A DNA stretch of 5,686 nt from an uncultured Clostridia bacterium (GTDB lineage Bacteria; Bacillota; Clostridia; Oscillospirales; Ruminococcaceae), in the NCBI GenBank assembly GCA_947177695.1, contig CAMWVO010000150.1:1-5686 (forward strand), written 5' to 3'. Shown in pieces: positions 1 through 5,679 of this stretch (within the stretch, counting starts at the first letter, position 1; every line of letters starts with the position of its first letter). The translations under genes and the position numbers were made by a program. The notes under the pieces are model-generated. The model was given only the letters and a program-made list of their open reading frames with translations, was not told the DNA's origin and did no database searches.

Positions 1-680
1 ACATTGTTGTTCACTCCACCTCCAAGTACATGGACGGTCACGCTGTACAGGTTGGCGGCGTTATTGTTGATTCGGGCAAATTTGATTGGACAAGCGGAAA
101 ATTCCCCTGCATGACCGAACCCGACGAAAGCTATCACGGCATCGTCTACACCGAGAAATATTCCTTTGCGCCTTACATCGTCAAGGCGAGAATGCAGCTT
201 ATGAGGGACTTCGGCTGCTACCCCGCCGCAAACAGCTCTTTCCTGCTCAATCTGGGTCTGGAGACCCTTGCGGTGAGAATGAAGCAGTACTGCGAAAACG
301 CCCTTAAAGCGGCGGAATTTATCAAGGGTACGGGCAAGGTGAATTTTGTTTCCTACGCGGGACTTGAGGGGGACAAGTACCATGAGCTTGCAAAAAAATA
401 TCTTCCGCTGGGCACCTGCGGAGTAATATCCTTCTCCATAAAGGGCGGCAGGGATACAGCCGTTAAGTTTATGGACAGCCTTAACCTTGCTTCAAACGAG
501 GTACACGTTGCGGATATACGCACCTGCGTTCTGCACCCCGCTTCCGCCACACACCGTCAGCTTTCCGACGAGCAGCTTGCCGCCGCGGGCATTGACGGAG
601 GTCTGATAAGATTTTCCGTTGGTCTTGAAAATATTGACGACATTCTCGCAGACCTGAAGCAGGCGTTTGATAAAATATAA
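1..680 (+). CDS. metY: O-acetylhomoserine sulfhydrylase (MetY-type, PLP enzyme), 5' end missing
   Basis: This is the last 225 residues of a Cys/Met-metabolism PLP enzyme that makes homocysteine from O-acetylhomoserine and sulfide in the cytoplasm. The frame is open from base 3, before the first ATG at 30, so the gene enters from outside the window. The first visible residues, IVVHSTSKYMDGH, contain the PLP-binding lysine (codon 24-26) in the family's HSxTK-type motif. They are followed by GGVIVDSGKFDW, the NSSFLLNLGLETL helix, and the C-terminal HPASATHRQLS and LIRFSVGLENIDDI blocks. The latter carry the arginine that holds the substrate carboxylate in this family. Family members are about 420-430 residues, so roughly half is missing. 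The GGVIVDSGKFDW segment favours MetY over cystathionine gamma-synthase or lyase. Its last 109 bases recur in damaged form at 1194-1273. Confidence 0.92.
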   Translation, partial: IVVHSTSKYMDGHAVQVGGVIVDSGKFDWTSGKFPCMTEPDESYHGIVYTEKYSFAPYIVKARMQLMRDFGCYPAANSSFLLNLGLETLAVRMKQYCENALKAAEFIKGTGKVNFVSYAGLEGDKYHELAKKYLPLGTCGVISFSIKGGRDTAVKFMDSLNLASNEVHVADIRTCVLHPASATHRQLSDEQLAAAGIDGGLIRFSVGLENIDDILADLKQAFDKI

Positions 681-681
681 C
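573..681 (+). repeat. Left copy of imperfect direct repeat (metY 3' end)
   Basis: This is the intact left partner of the damaged copy at 1194-1273. Bases 573-619 match 1194-1240 at 43 of 47 positions. Bases 651-681 match 1243-1273 at 29 of 31 positions. The 31 bases between (620-650) are represented by only two bases in the right copy. Similarity ends one base after the metY stop codon. Confidence 0.9.
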
Positions 682-686
682 TTATA

Positions 687-718
687 CAAAGCAACAGTCG
701 GCTTCGACTGTTGCTTTG
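687..718 (+). terminator. Hairpin terminator after metY
   Basis: A perfect 14-bp inverted repeat, CAAAGCAACAGTCG / CGACTGTTGCTTTG, closes a GCTT loop at 701-704 and starts 7 bases after the metY stop. The T-rich stretch is not a clean run: the 3' arm and what follows read TTGCTTTGCTTGCGGTTTT. Termination is therefore likely but may be leaky. No convincing promoter lies between this hairpin and the GNAT gene, so that gene may depend on read-through. Confidence 0.75.
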
Positions 719-729
719 CTTGCGGTTTT

Positions 730-735
730 CAGGAG
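730..735 (+). promoter_or_regulatory. Ribosome binding site of the GNAT gene (decides start)
   Basis: CAGGAG lies 8 bases before the ATG at 744. This selects 744 over the longer in-frame ATG at 711, which lies inside the 3' arm of the terminator hairpin and has no ribosome binding site. Confidence 0.8.
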
Positions 736-743
736 AAAAATTT

Positions 744-1157
744 ATGACAATGAAAGAAATCCAAACAGAGCAGGAGCTAAAGCAGGTTCTTGATCTTTGT
801 TACGGCATACTGGGCGAAAACAGCCCTGAATTGTACGGCTATTCGGCTTGGAAAGAAAGACTGCTGAACGGTTTGCAGCCGTTGGTATATGCTGTCGAAG
901 ACGGCAAAATCGTTTCCGCCGTTTTGGGACGTGCAGAAAACAGCGACAGTCTGATAATCGGATTTGTTGCCTGCGATGAAAATTACCGCAGACGCGGTAT
1001 TACCAAAAAGCTGATGTTTTATTTTGAAGATTTGGCAAGAAAGCTTAAATTCAAATACATAACTTTAGGTTCAGAAGAAGACGCTTTTTATGAACATTGC
1101 GGTTATAAAATTATTTTTCAGGTTCATGGTCAAAATATTTATCAAAAGCAATTGTAA
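744..1157 (+). CDS. Small GNAT-family N-acetyltransferase
   Basis: This gene encodes a 137-residue protein with the fold pattern of GNAT acetyltransferases, which move an acetyl group from acetyl-CoA to an amine; the substrate cannot be told. Visible features are beta-strand LVYAVEDGKIVSAVLG (about residues 47-62) and the acetyl-CoA-binding motif A IIGFVACDENYRRRGITKKLM (71-91). That motif has RRRGIT in place of the textbook (R/Q)xxGx(G/A), the last position being Thr. The C-terminal FYEHCGYK (115-122) is the usual GNAT motif B. Length is normal for a single-domain member. The start at 744 follows the CAGGAG site. Composition is uneven: about 48-50% GC by hand count over 781-960, but about 28% over 1021-1140. 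The gene sits between two copies of the metY 3' end, which suggests recent arrival at this locus. Confidence 0.85.
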   Translation: MTMKEIQTEQELKQVLDLCYGILGENSPELYGYSAWKERLLNGLQPLVYAVEDGKIVSAVLGRAENSDSLIIGFVACDENYRRRGITKKLMFYFEDLARKLKFKYITLGSEEDAFYEHCGYKIIFQVHGQNIYQKQL

Positions 1158-1193
1158 TATGAAATATTTTAATAATGTTTCGTGACCCTATGC

Positions 1194-1273
1194 CAGCTTG
1201 CCGCCGCGGGAATAGACGGCGGTCTGATAAGTTTTTCCGTGAGACTTAAAGCAGGCGTTTGATAAAATATAAC
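1194..1273 (+). pseudogene. Displaced or remnant metY 3' end
   Basis: These 80 bases repeat the end of metY (573-681), including the stop codon, with a net loss of 29 internal bases that breaks the frame. The preserved parts read QLAAAGIDGGLI, then SFSV, and after the gap DLKQAFDKI plus stop. Compared codon by codon, the changes are GGC/GGA, ATT/ATA, GGA/GGC, GTT/GTG and CTG/TTA, all synonymous, plus AGA/AGT (Arg to Ser). That bias means the two copies separated while both were under selection for a working protein, and only later was this one cut. It is not a recent tandem duplication that decayed in place. No start codon or upstream metY sequence is attached. Confidence 0.88.
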
Positions 1274-1295
1274 CGGTGTCCTCCCGGACAGCCTG

Positions 1296-1324
1296 TTGCA
1301 ATCCGCGGAAAAATATGCTATACT
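1296..1324 (+). promoter_or_regulatory. Sigma-A promoter of purB (extended -10)
   Basis: TTGCAA (1296-1301) and TATACT (1319-1324) are separated by exactly 17 bases, with a TG at 1316-1317 giving an extended -10 element. Transcription would start near 1331, leaving a leader of about 22 bases with an AAGGAG ribosome binding site at 1339-1344, 8 bases before the purB ATG. The leader is too short for a riboswitch, and I see no PurR-box-like pair. Confidence 0.8.
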
Positions 1325-1352
1325 AATAAAAAACATTTAAGGAGTTAATACT

Positions 1353-2789
1353 ATGCCCGATTACAGCAGCTACGAATCGCCGTTTTGCACCCGCTACGCA
1401 AGCAAGGAAATGCAGTACGTTTTTTCCGCGGATAAAAAATTCACCACATGGAGAAAGCTCTGGGTGGCTCTTGCCCGCGCGGAAATGAAGCTGGGTCTGC
1501 CCGTTACACAGGCTCAGGTGGACGAGCTTGAAACCCACATCGAGGACATCGACTATAAAGCCGCCGAGGAGCGGGAAAAGCTTGTCCGCCACGATGTTAT
1601 GTCCCACGTTTACGCCTACGGACTTGCCTGTCCGAACGCAAAGGGAATAATCCACCTTGGCGCAACCTCCTGCTACGTGGGCGACAATACCGACGTTATT
1701 ATCATGCGTGACGCTTTGCAGATCGTCAAGAGAAAGCTTATAAACGTTATTGCGCAGCTTTCCGATTTTGCAATGAAATATAAGGATATGCCCTGTCTTG
1801 CCTACACGCACTTGCAGCCCGCACAGCTTACCACAGTAGGCAAGCGCGCTACTCTCTGGGCGAACGAGCTGCTGATGGATCTGGACGAGCTGGAGTACAG
1901 AATTTCATCCTTAAAGCTGCTTGGCTCAAAGGGTACGACCGGTACGCAGGCTTCCTTTATGGAGCTTTTCGACGGCGACACCGACAAGGTAAAAGAACTT
2001 GAAAAAATGATCGCCGAGGAAATGGGCTTCGACGCGGTAGTCCCCGTTTCGGGTCAGACCTATTCAAGAAAGGCAGACTCGCAGATACTTTCCACGCTGG
2101 GAGGACTTGCTCAGTCTGCAATGAAATTTGCAAATGATATGCGTATCCTCCAGAACTTCAAGGAAATGGAAGAACCCTTCGAGAAAAACCAGATAGGCTC
2201 CTCCGCAATGCCCTACAAGAGAAATCCCATGCGGTGTGAAAGAATTACCGCTCTGGCAAGATACGTTATGATAGACACTCTTAACCCCGCATTTACAGCG
2301 GGTACTCAGTGGTTCGAAAGAACCCTTGACGACTCCGCAAACAAGCGCATTTCCGTTGCGGAGGGATTCCTTGCTGTGGACGCTATACTCAACATCATGC
2401 TGAATGTTACCGCTGACCTTGTTGTGTACCCCAACGTTGTCCGTCAGCGGGTTATGCGTGAACTGCCCTTTATGGCTTCCGAAAACATCATGATGGACGC
2501 TGTTAAAAAGGGCGGAGACCGTCAGGCTCTCCACGAAAAGCTGAGACAGTACGCTATGGAGGCAGGCAAGAAAGTCAAGGAAGAGGGTCTGGAAAACGAC
2601 CTGATAGAGCGTGTTCTGAACGACCCCGACTTCATGATAAACGCTGACGAAATGGCTGCTATCCTCAAACCCGAAAGCTTTACGGGAAGAAGCGCACAGC
2701 AGGTCGAGGAATTTGTCCGCGACTGCGTAAAGCCCATTCTCGACGCAAACAAGGATATGCTTGGCGAGACCGCGGAGCTGGCCGTTTAA
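1353..2789 (+). CDS. purB: Adenylosuccinate lyase
   Basis: PurB catalyses two fumarate-releasing steps of purine synthesis: SAICAR to AICAR, and adenylosuccinate to AMP. The 478-residue product belongs to the fumarase/aspartase superfamily. Visible motifs are RHDVMSHV (79-86), HLGATS (101-106), THLQPAQ (152-158, containing the probable general-acid His153) and the superfamily signature GSSAMPYKRNP (282-292), whose serine is the catalytic base on a mobile loop. KGTTGTQASF (193-202) and the C-terminal domain follow. The length and the PYKRNPMRCE stretch resemble the longer, human-like form (about 480 residues) rather than the roughly 430-residue Bacillus form. The start is supported by AAGGAG with 8-base spacing and a strong promoter. 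The gene is intact and leads a two-gene unit with the CYTH gene 11 bases downstream. Confidence 0.96.
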   Translation: MPDYSSYESPFCTRYASKEMQYVFSADKKFTTWRKLWVALARAEMKLGLPVTQAQVDELETHIEDIDYKAAEEREKLVRHDVMSHVYAYGLACPNAKGIIHLGATSCYVGDNTDVIIMRDALQIVKRKLINVIAQLSDFAMKYKDMPCLAYTHLQPAQLTTVGKRATLWANELLMDLDELEYRISSLKLLGSKGTTGTQASFMELFDGDTDKVKELEKMIAEEMGFDAVVPVSGQTYSRKADSQILSTLGGLAQSAMKFANDMRILQNFKEMEEPFEKNQIGSSAMPYKRNPMRCERITALARYVMIDTLNPAFTAGTQWFERTLDDSANKRISVAEGFLAVDAILNIMLNVTADLVVYPNVVRQRVMRELPFMASENIMMDAVKKGGDRQALHEKLRQYAMEAGKKVKEEGLENDLIERVLNDPDFMINADEMAAILKPESFTGRSAQQVEEFVRDCVKPILDANKDMLGETAELAV

Positions 2790-2800
2790 GGCGGTGGAGC

Positions 2801-3487
2801 ATGGAAAACTACACAAGAAAGTTTCTGATAAAAATGCCCGCTGATCTCGGCAGCGGCAATGGCTATAGAGTAAAACTGTACAAAAACGAAAAAGAAGCGG
2901 CGATACTTGAAAGCGGCGGGGAAACATACGGTTTTGAGGTAATTGCAGAAATAACGGGCAACGATTTCTACAGCGATGAAGCGATAGCCGCAAGAGACGG
3001 AACTCTTCTTATTCTGGAGATAGAGCGGCGGTGGCTTGTTAAAATTCCCGACTGTATCAAAGAGTACCCGTACAATCTGATAGAGCAGGCTTATCTTGCT
3101 CCCGAAAACGGATTTCAGGGCAGGATACGCCGCCTTAACAACAGGTTCATCTACACCGAAAAGGCAAGGACGGGCAGCGCGGCGTCACGGATAGAAAACG
3201 AGCGTGACATTACTGCCGAGGAGTACGAGCGTCTGAAAGAGCGCACTATCCTTAACACGGTGAAAAAAAGACGGTATATGATACCCTACGGCGGCTTGAA
3301 ATTTGAGCTGGACATTTTTGAGAACACCGTGGAGACGGGTTACGCCATTATGGAAGCGGAGCTTCCCGAAGAAAGCGCGGCGATACAGCTTCCCGACTTT
3401 GTGGAGATAGTCCGCGAGGTCACGGAGGACGAATACTACACCAACAGAAATTTCGCTTCCATGGAAAAAATAAAGCTGCTGAAATAG
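2801..3487 (+). CDS. CYTH-domain protein (triphosphate tunnel family) with N-terminal extension
   Basis: This 228-residue cytoplasmic protein has a CYTH domain at about residues 70-228. The hallmark EIERRWLVKIP (73-83) corresponds to the ExExK-type strand that binds metal and triphosphate; here the basic position is Arg. It is followed by QAYL (96-99), RIRR (108-111), YTEK (118-121), ENERDIT (132-138), KKRRY (155-159), ELDIFE (169-174) and MEAELPEE (184-191). These alternating charged strands line the tunnel in the family. Members include inorganic triphosphatases, thiamine triphosphatases and class IV adenylate cyclases; the substrate here is not determinable. The first 68 residues are not part of a normal CYTH domain but begin RKFLIKMP, resembling the domain start. 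The ATG at 2801 has GGTGGAG only 1 base upstream, so translation probably relies on coupling to purB. Confidence 0.85.
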   Translation: MENYTRKFLIKMPADLGSGNGYRVKLYKNEKEAAILESGGETYGFEVIAEITGNDFYSDEAIAARDGTLLILEIERRWLVKIPDCIKEYPYNLIEQAYLAPENGFQGRIRRLNNRFIYTEKARTGSAASRIENERDITAEEYERLKERTILNTVKKRRYMIPYGGLKFELDIFENTVETGYAIMEAELPEESAAIQLPDFVEIVREVTEDEYYTNRNFASMEKIKLLK

Positions 3488-3489
3488 CT

Positions 3490-3527
3490 AAAACGGTATC
3501 AATCCATGCGGATTTGATACCGTTTTT
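3490..3527. terminator. Intrinsic terminator between convergent genes, probably bidirectional
   Basis: A 13-bp perfect stem, AAAACGGTATCAA / TTGATACCGTTTT (3490-3502 with 3514-3526), is extended inward by TCC/GGA past one bulged T at 3513 and closes on an ATGC loop. On the plus strand it is followed by a T-rich tail, TTTTTGTTTATGTTTTT, ending the purB unit 3 bases after the CYTH stop. On the minus strand the stem ends in TTTTAGC, a shorter tail, and lies 16 bases beyond the GH127 stop, so it probably serves that gene too. Confidence 0.9.
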
Positions 3528-3542
3528 GTTTATGTTTTTACA

Positions 3543-5459
3543 TCAGCAGGGAAGCCAGACCCGCATCTGATTTTCCCCGCGGTTTCCCCACGTATAGTAG
3601 GGTACGGCGGTCAGGGTCACGGGAATTTTTTTCGGCTTTTCAAAGCTGTACAAACTGTCTGAGGCGGCTGTTCTGTATCCTTTCGCGGTAAGCGTCACCG
3701 CTCCGCCAAGCTCGGCTTTTGCTTCGCCTGCGGCTATTTCTCCGCTGTCGTCGAGGACAAGTGAAAGCACGTCCCCGCCGTTGTCAACACCCTCGAAGCA
3801 GTACACAAGCGCGCCCCTTTGTATCGCTGCGCAGCCTGTGTTTTCTGCAACCTTTGCCGAGGAGTACACCACCCTTGCTCTGTCGTCCAGAGCGATTTCA
3901 AGAACGTCTCCCTCGCTCAGGTCAATATAGGCGTAGCCAAGCTCCGTGCGCAGGGAAATGCTTTTCCCGTTAAGGGAAGCGGAGGTGTTTTCGCTCCATG
4001 CGGGTATTCTCACCGCAAGAGTTCCGCCTCCGTGAACGGCGGTGTACTTCACCGTAAATCCGTAAGGGAACTCCGTTTCGCAGCGAAGCTTCAATCCGAA
4101 AGAGAAATCAACCTCTCCCGAAGCGTAAAGATGGCAGTAGGCGGTATTGTCTCCCTCTCCGTATGCATATGTCCCGAACGCGGCGACCGTCCTTGCAACG
4201 TTGGGAGGACAGCAGGCGCAGGCAAACCATTCGGGACGCTGAGGCTTGTCGTGCCAGTGGGTGGCGGCAATTCCTGAAACGCCGGGAATGACCTCCAGAG
4301 GATTAACATAGAAAAAGCGTTTGCCGTCAAGCTGCATTCCCGCCAAAACCGTGTTATAGAACGCACGCTCCATAATATCGCCGTATCTTCCGTCGGGACG
4401 GTCAGGACAGGCTTCAAGCATTCTGGAAGCAAAAAACATCAGTCCGCAGGAAGCGCAGGTCTCGGCGTAAGCGGTGTCGTTTGGCAAATCGTAGTCCACC
4501 GTGAAAGCTTCTCCGATACCCGTTGAGCCTATTCCTCCCGTGATATACATACGCCTGTCGGCAATGCTGTTCCAGAGGCGGCGGCAGGCTTCGAGAAGCT
4601 CTTTGTCATCGGTCTCGGAGGCAAGGTCAGCCATTGCGGTATAGAGATAGACCGCGCGTACACTGTGTCCCACCGCGTCTGCCTGCTCGCGGACGGGTGC
4701 AAAGCTCTGCTGATAAGCGCCGTCCTCGGCATTGTTGCCCCAGACAGTCCAGTCGCGGAGAGCCTTTTCTTTTTTGTAGAACTCGCCGCCGTTCTCGCCT
4801 CTGGCGTTGATAAAATGCTCTGCAAGCTCAAGGCAGTGCTTTTCGCCAGTTGCGCGGTACAGCTTAAGAAGCGCAAGCTCTACCTCGGGGTGTCCCGGAT
4901 AGCCCTCGTGTTTTTCGGTAATGAAATGCTTATAGATATGCTCCGCGTTTTTCAGCATGATTTTAAGAAGCTTGTCCTTGCCGGTTCCGTTAAAGTAGGC
5001 GACTGCGGCTTCCATGAAGTGTCCCGAGCAGTAAAGCTCGTGTCCCTCCAAAAGATTTTTCCACCGCTTGTCTCTGTCCTTTATGGTAAAATATGTATTC
5101 AGGTAGCCGTCCTCGTCCTGAGCGGCGGCGATGATGTCGATAAGGTCGTCGGCAGTCTCTTCAAGCTTCGGGTCGGGATATACCGCAAGAGAGTACCCAA
5201 CCGCTTCAAGCCATTTTGCCGCGTCGCTGTCCTGAAAGACCATGCCGTAAAAGCCATCGCCTACGTCCTCCCCCCGGAGAGCCGCCGCAGCGTTTATAAA
5301 ATTCTGCACCACATGGCTTTTCTCTGCACCCTTGGCTTTGTCGCACAAAACGTCGTACTGATAGGGAATAACTACGTCCCTGATAAGCTTCTGGTAACGG
5401 CTGATAAAACCGTCAGAGGATTTGAACTGTTTTATTGATATCTGTCTCTGAGTTTTCAT
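3543..5459 (-). CDS. GH127 beta-L-arabinofuranosidase (HypBA1-like, DUF1680)
   Basis: This gene encodes a 638-residue glycoside hydrolase of family GH127. The characterised member, HypBA1 of Bifidobacterium longum (658 residues), removes beta-1,2-linked L-arabinofuranose from arabino-oligosaccharides of hydroxyproline-rich plant glycoproteins, using a zinc-bound cysteine nucleophile. All key residues are visible. Glu317 (in IGEAF) matches the acid/base, and Glu333 and Cys335 (in AETCASCG) the zinc ligands. Cys416-Cys417 (in CACCPPN) match nucleophile and ligand. The 16- and 2-residue spacings equal those of HypBA1. EGHELYCSGH (138-147) and the alpha/alpha-barrel repeats precede them; C-terminal beta-sandwich segments (about 440-638) include VRIPAW. 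No signal peptide is seen, so it would act on imported sugars. An earlier in-frame ATG at 5516 lies in the -35 box; the chosen start has AAGGAG 7 bases upstream. No transporter or regulator gene is in view. Confidence 0.93.
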   Translation of the reverse strand: MKTQRQISIKQFKSSDGFISRYQKLIRDVVIPYQYDVLCDKAKGAEKSHVVQNFINAAAALRGEDVGDGFYGMVFQDSDAAKWLEAVGYSLAVYPDPKLEETADDLIDIIAAAQDEDGYLNTYFTIKDRDKRWKNLLEGHELYCSGHFMEAAVAYFNGTGKDKLLKIMLKNAEHIYKHFITEKHEGYPGHPEVELALLKLYRATGEKHCLELAEHFINARGENGGEFYKKEKALRDWTVWGNNAEDGAYQQSFAPVREQADAVGHSVRAVYLYTAMADLASETDDKELLEACRRLWNSIADRRMYITGGIGSTGIGEAFTVDYDLPNDTAYAETCASCGLMFFASRMLEACPDRPDGRYGDIMERAFYNTVLAGMQLDGKRFFYVNPLEVIPGVSGIAATHWHDKPQRPEWFACACCPPNVARTVAAFGTYAYGEGDNTAYCHLYASGEVDFSFGLKLRCETEFPYGFTVKYTAVHGGGTLAVRIPAWSENTSASLNGKSISLRTELGYAYIDLSEGDVLEIALDDRARVVYSSAKVAENTGCAAIQRGALVYCFEGVDNGGDVLSLVLDDSGEIAAGEAKAELGGAVTLTAKGYRTAASDSLYSFEKPKKIPVTLTAVPYYTWGNRGENQMRVWLPC

Positions 5460-5466
5460 AAAAAAT

Positions 5467-5472
5467 CTCCTT
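5467..5472 (-). promoter_or_regulatory. Ribosome binding site of the GH127 gene (decides start)
   Basis: On the minus strand, AAGGAG is followed by 7 bases and then the ATG at 5459. It fixes the start 19 codons inside the longest open frame, whose first ATG (5516) coincides with the first base of the -35 box and could not be transcribed from this promoter. Confidence 0.88.
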
Positions 5473-5507
5473 AATGTTTTTTGAATAATTATACTTAATT
5501 TTTTGAA
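5470..5507 (-). repeat. Pair of short direct repeats across the GH127 promoter and start region
   Basis: On the minus strand TTCAAAAAA occurs at 5507-5499 and again at 5485-5477, 22 bases apart, about two helical turns. Each is followed by a TTAAG (directly in the first copy, after CA in the second). The first lies in the -35/-10 spacer and the second over the likely transcription start and up to the ribosome binding site. This could be a regulator site, but A-rich sequence makes chance similarity easy. Confidence 0.35.
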
Positions 5508-5516
5508 GATAGTCAA
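5488..5516 (-). promoter_or_regulatory. Sigma-A promoter of the GH127 gene
   Basis: On the minus strand TTGACT (5516-5511) and TATAAT (5493-5488) are separated by exactly 17 bases, very close to consensus. The predicted transcription start is near 5481, giving a leader of about 22 bases. Such a strong core promoter in front of a sugar-utilisation gene would normally be held by a repressor, but no repressor gene is visible. Confidence 0.85.
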
Positions 5517-5583
5517 GTGGTTATCTCTAAAAAGTCATCGGACTATAAATTTTGATTTACGCGGCTAACGGTCGGAACGCTCA

Positions 5584-5598
5584 GGCGGCGAAGCCGCC
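5584..5598. repeat. GC-rich hairpin GGCGGC-GAA-GCCGCC
   Basis: A perfect 6-bp inverted repeat with a 3-base loop. It is the leftmost of four hairpins packed into 5584-5679 and lies about 70 bases upstream of the GH127 promoter. Confidence 0.75.
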
Positions 5599-5603
5599 GA
5601 CTC

Positions 5604-5634
5604 AAAAAAGTTCGCCAGCCTTTCAAGGCTGCGA
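5604..5634 (-). terminator. Intrinsic terminator-like hairpin on the minus strand
   Basis: On the minus strand TCGCAGCC pairs with GGCTGGCGA (one bulged G) around a TTGAAA loop, at 5634-5612. It is followed after AC by a run of six T (5609-5604). This has the form of a factor-independent terminator for transcription arriving from the right, and would insulate the GH127 promoter from a gene beyond the window. That upstream gene is inferred, not seen. Confidence 0.55.
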
Positions 5635-5638
5635 GTTT

Positions 5639-5659
5639 CCAAAGGGCAGAGCCCTTTGG
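5639..5659. repeat. Hairpin CCAAAGGGC-AGA-GCCCTTTGG
   Basis: A perfect 9-bp inverted repeat with a 3-base loop, immediately adjoining the next hairpin. It is part of the same palindromic cluster, and no gene overlaps it. Confidence 0.8.
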
Positions 5660-5679
5660 TCGCGCTCCGCAGAGCGCGA
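5660..5679. repeat. Hairpin TCGCGCTC-CGCA-GAGCGCGA
   Basis: A perfect 8-bp inverted repeat with a 4-base loop, abutting the preceding hairpin without a gap. The cluster may continue beyond the right edge of the window. Confidence 0.8.

Noticed and set aside
653..681. Possible promoter with TATAAC at the metY stop codon driving GNAT
   Set aside because: No acceptable -35 element lies 16-18 bases upstream, and the hairpin at 687-718 would immediately follow the start.
1278..1291. Small inverted repeat TGTCC-TCCC-GGACA upstream of the purB promoter
   Set aside because: The stem is only 5 bp with no T run after it, too weak to call a terminator. It might be a worn remnant of the old metY terminator, but that cannot be supported.
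1323..1811. Open frame of 162 codons on the minus strand
   Set aside because: It is antisense to the purB start and covers the purB promoter -10 and ribosome binding site; no family is recognisable.
2064..2993. Long open frame of 309 codons on the minus strand
   Set aside because: It lies antisense to purB and the start of the CYTH gene, whose protein families are unmistakable. Its product is rich in Cys, His and Ser with no recognisable motif, as expected of a shadow frame.
4665..5438. Open frame of 257 codons on the plus strand
   Set aside because: It is antisense to the GH127 gene, has no ribosome binding site, and its hydrophobic stretches follow from reading the complementary codons.
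5503..5560. Divergent plus-strand promoter opposite the GH127 promoter
   Set aside because: TTGAAG at 5503 has only TCTAAA at the right distance, and the TATAAA further right has no matching -35; there is also no visible plus-strand gene to drive.
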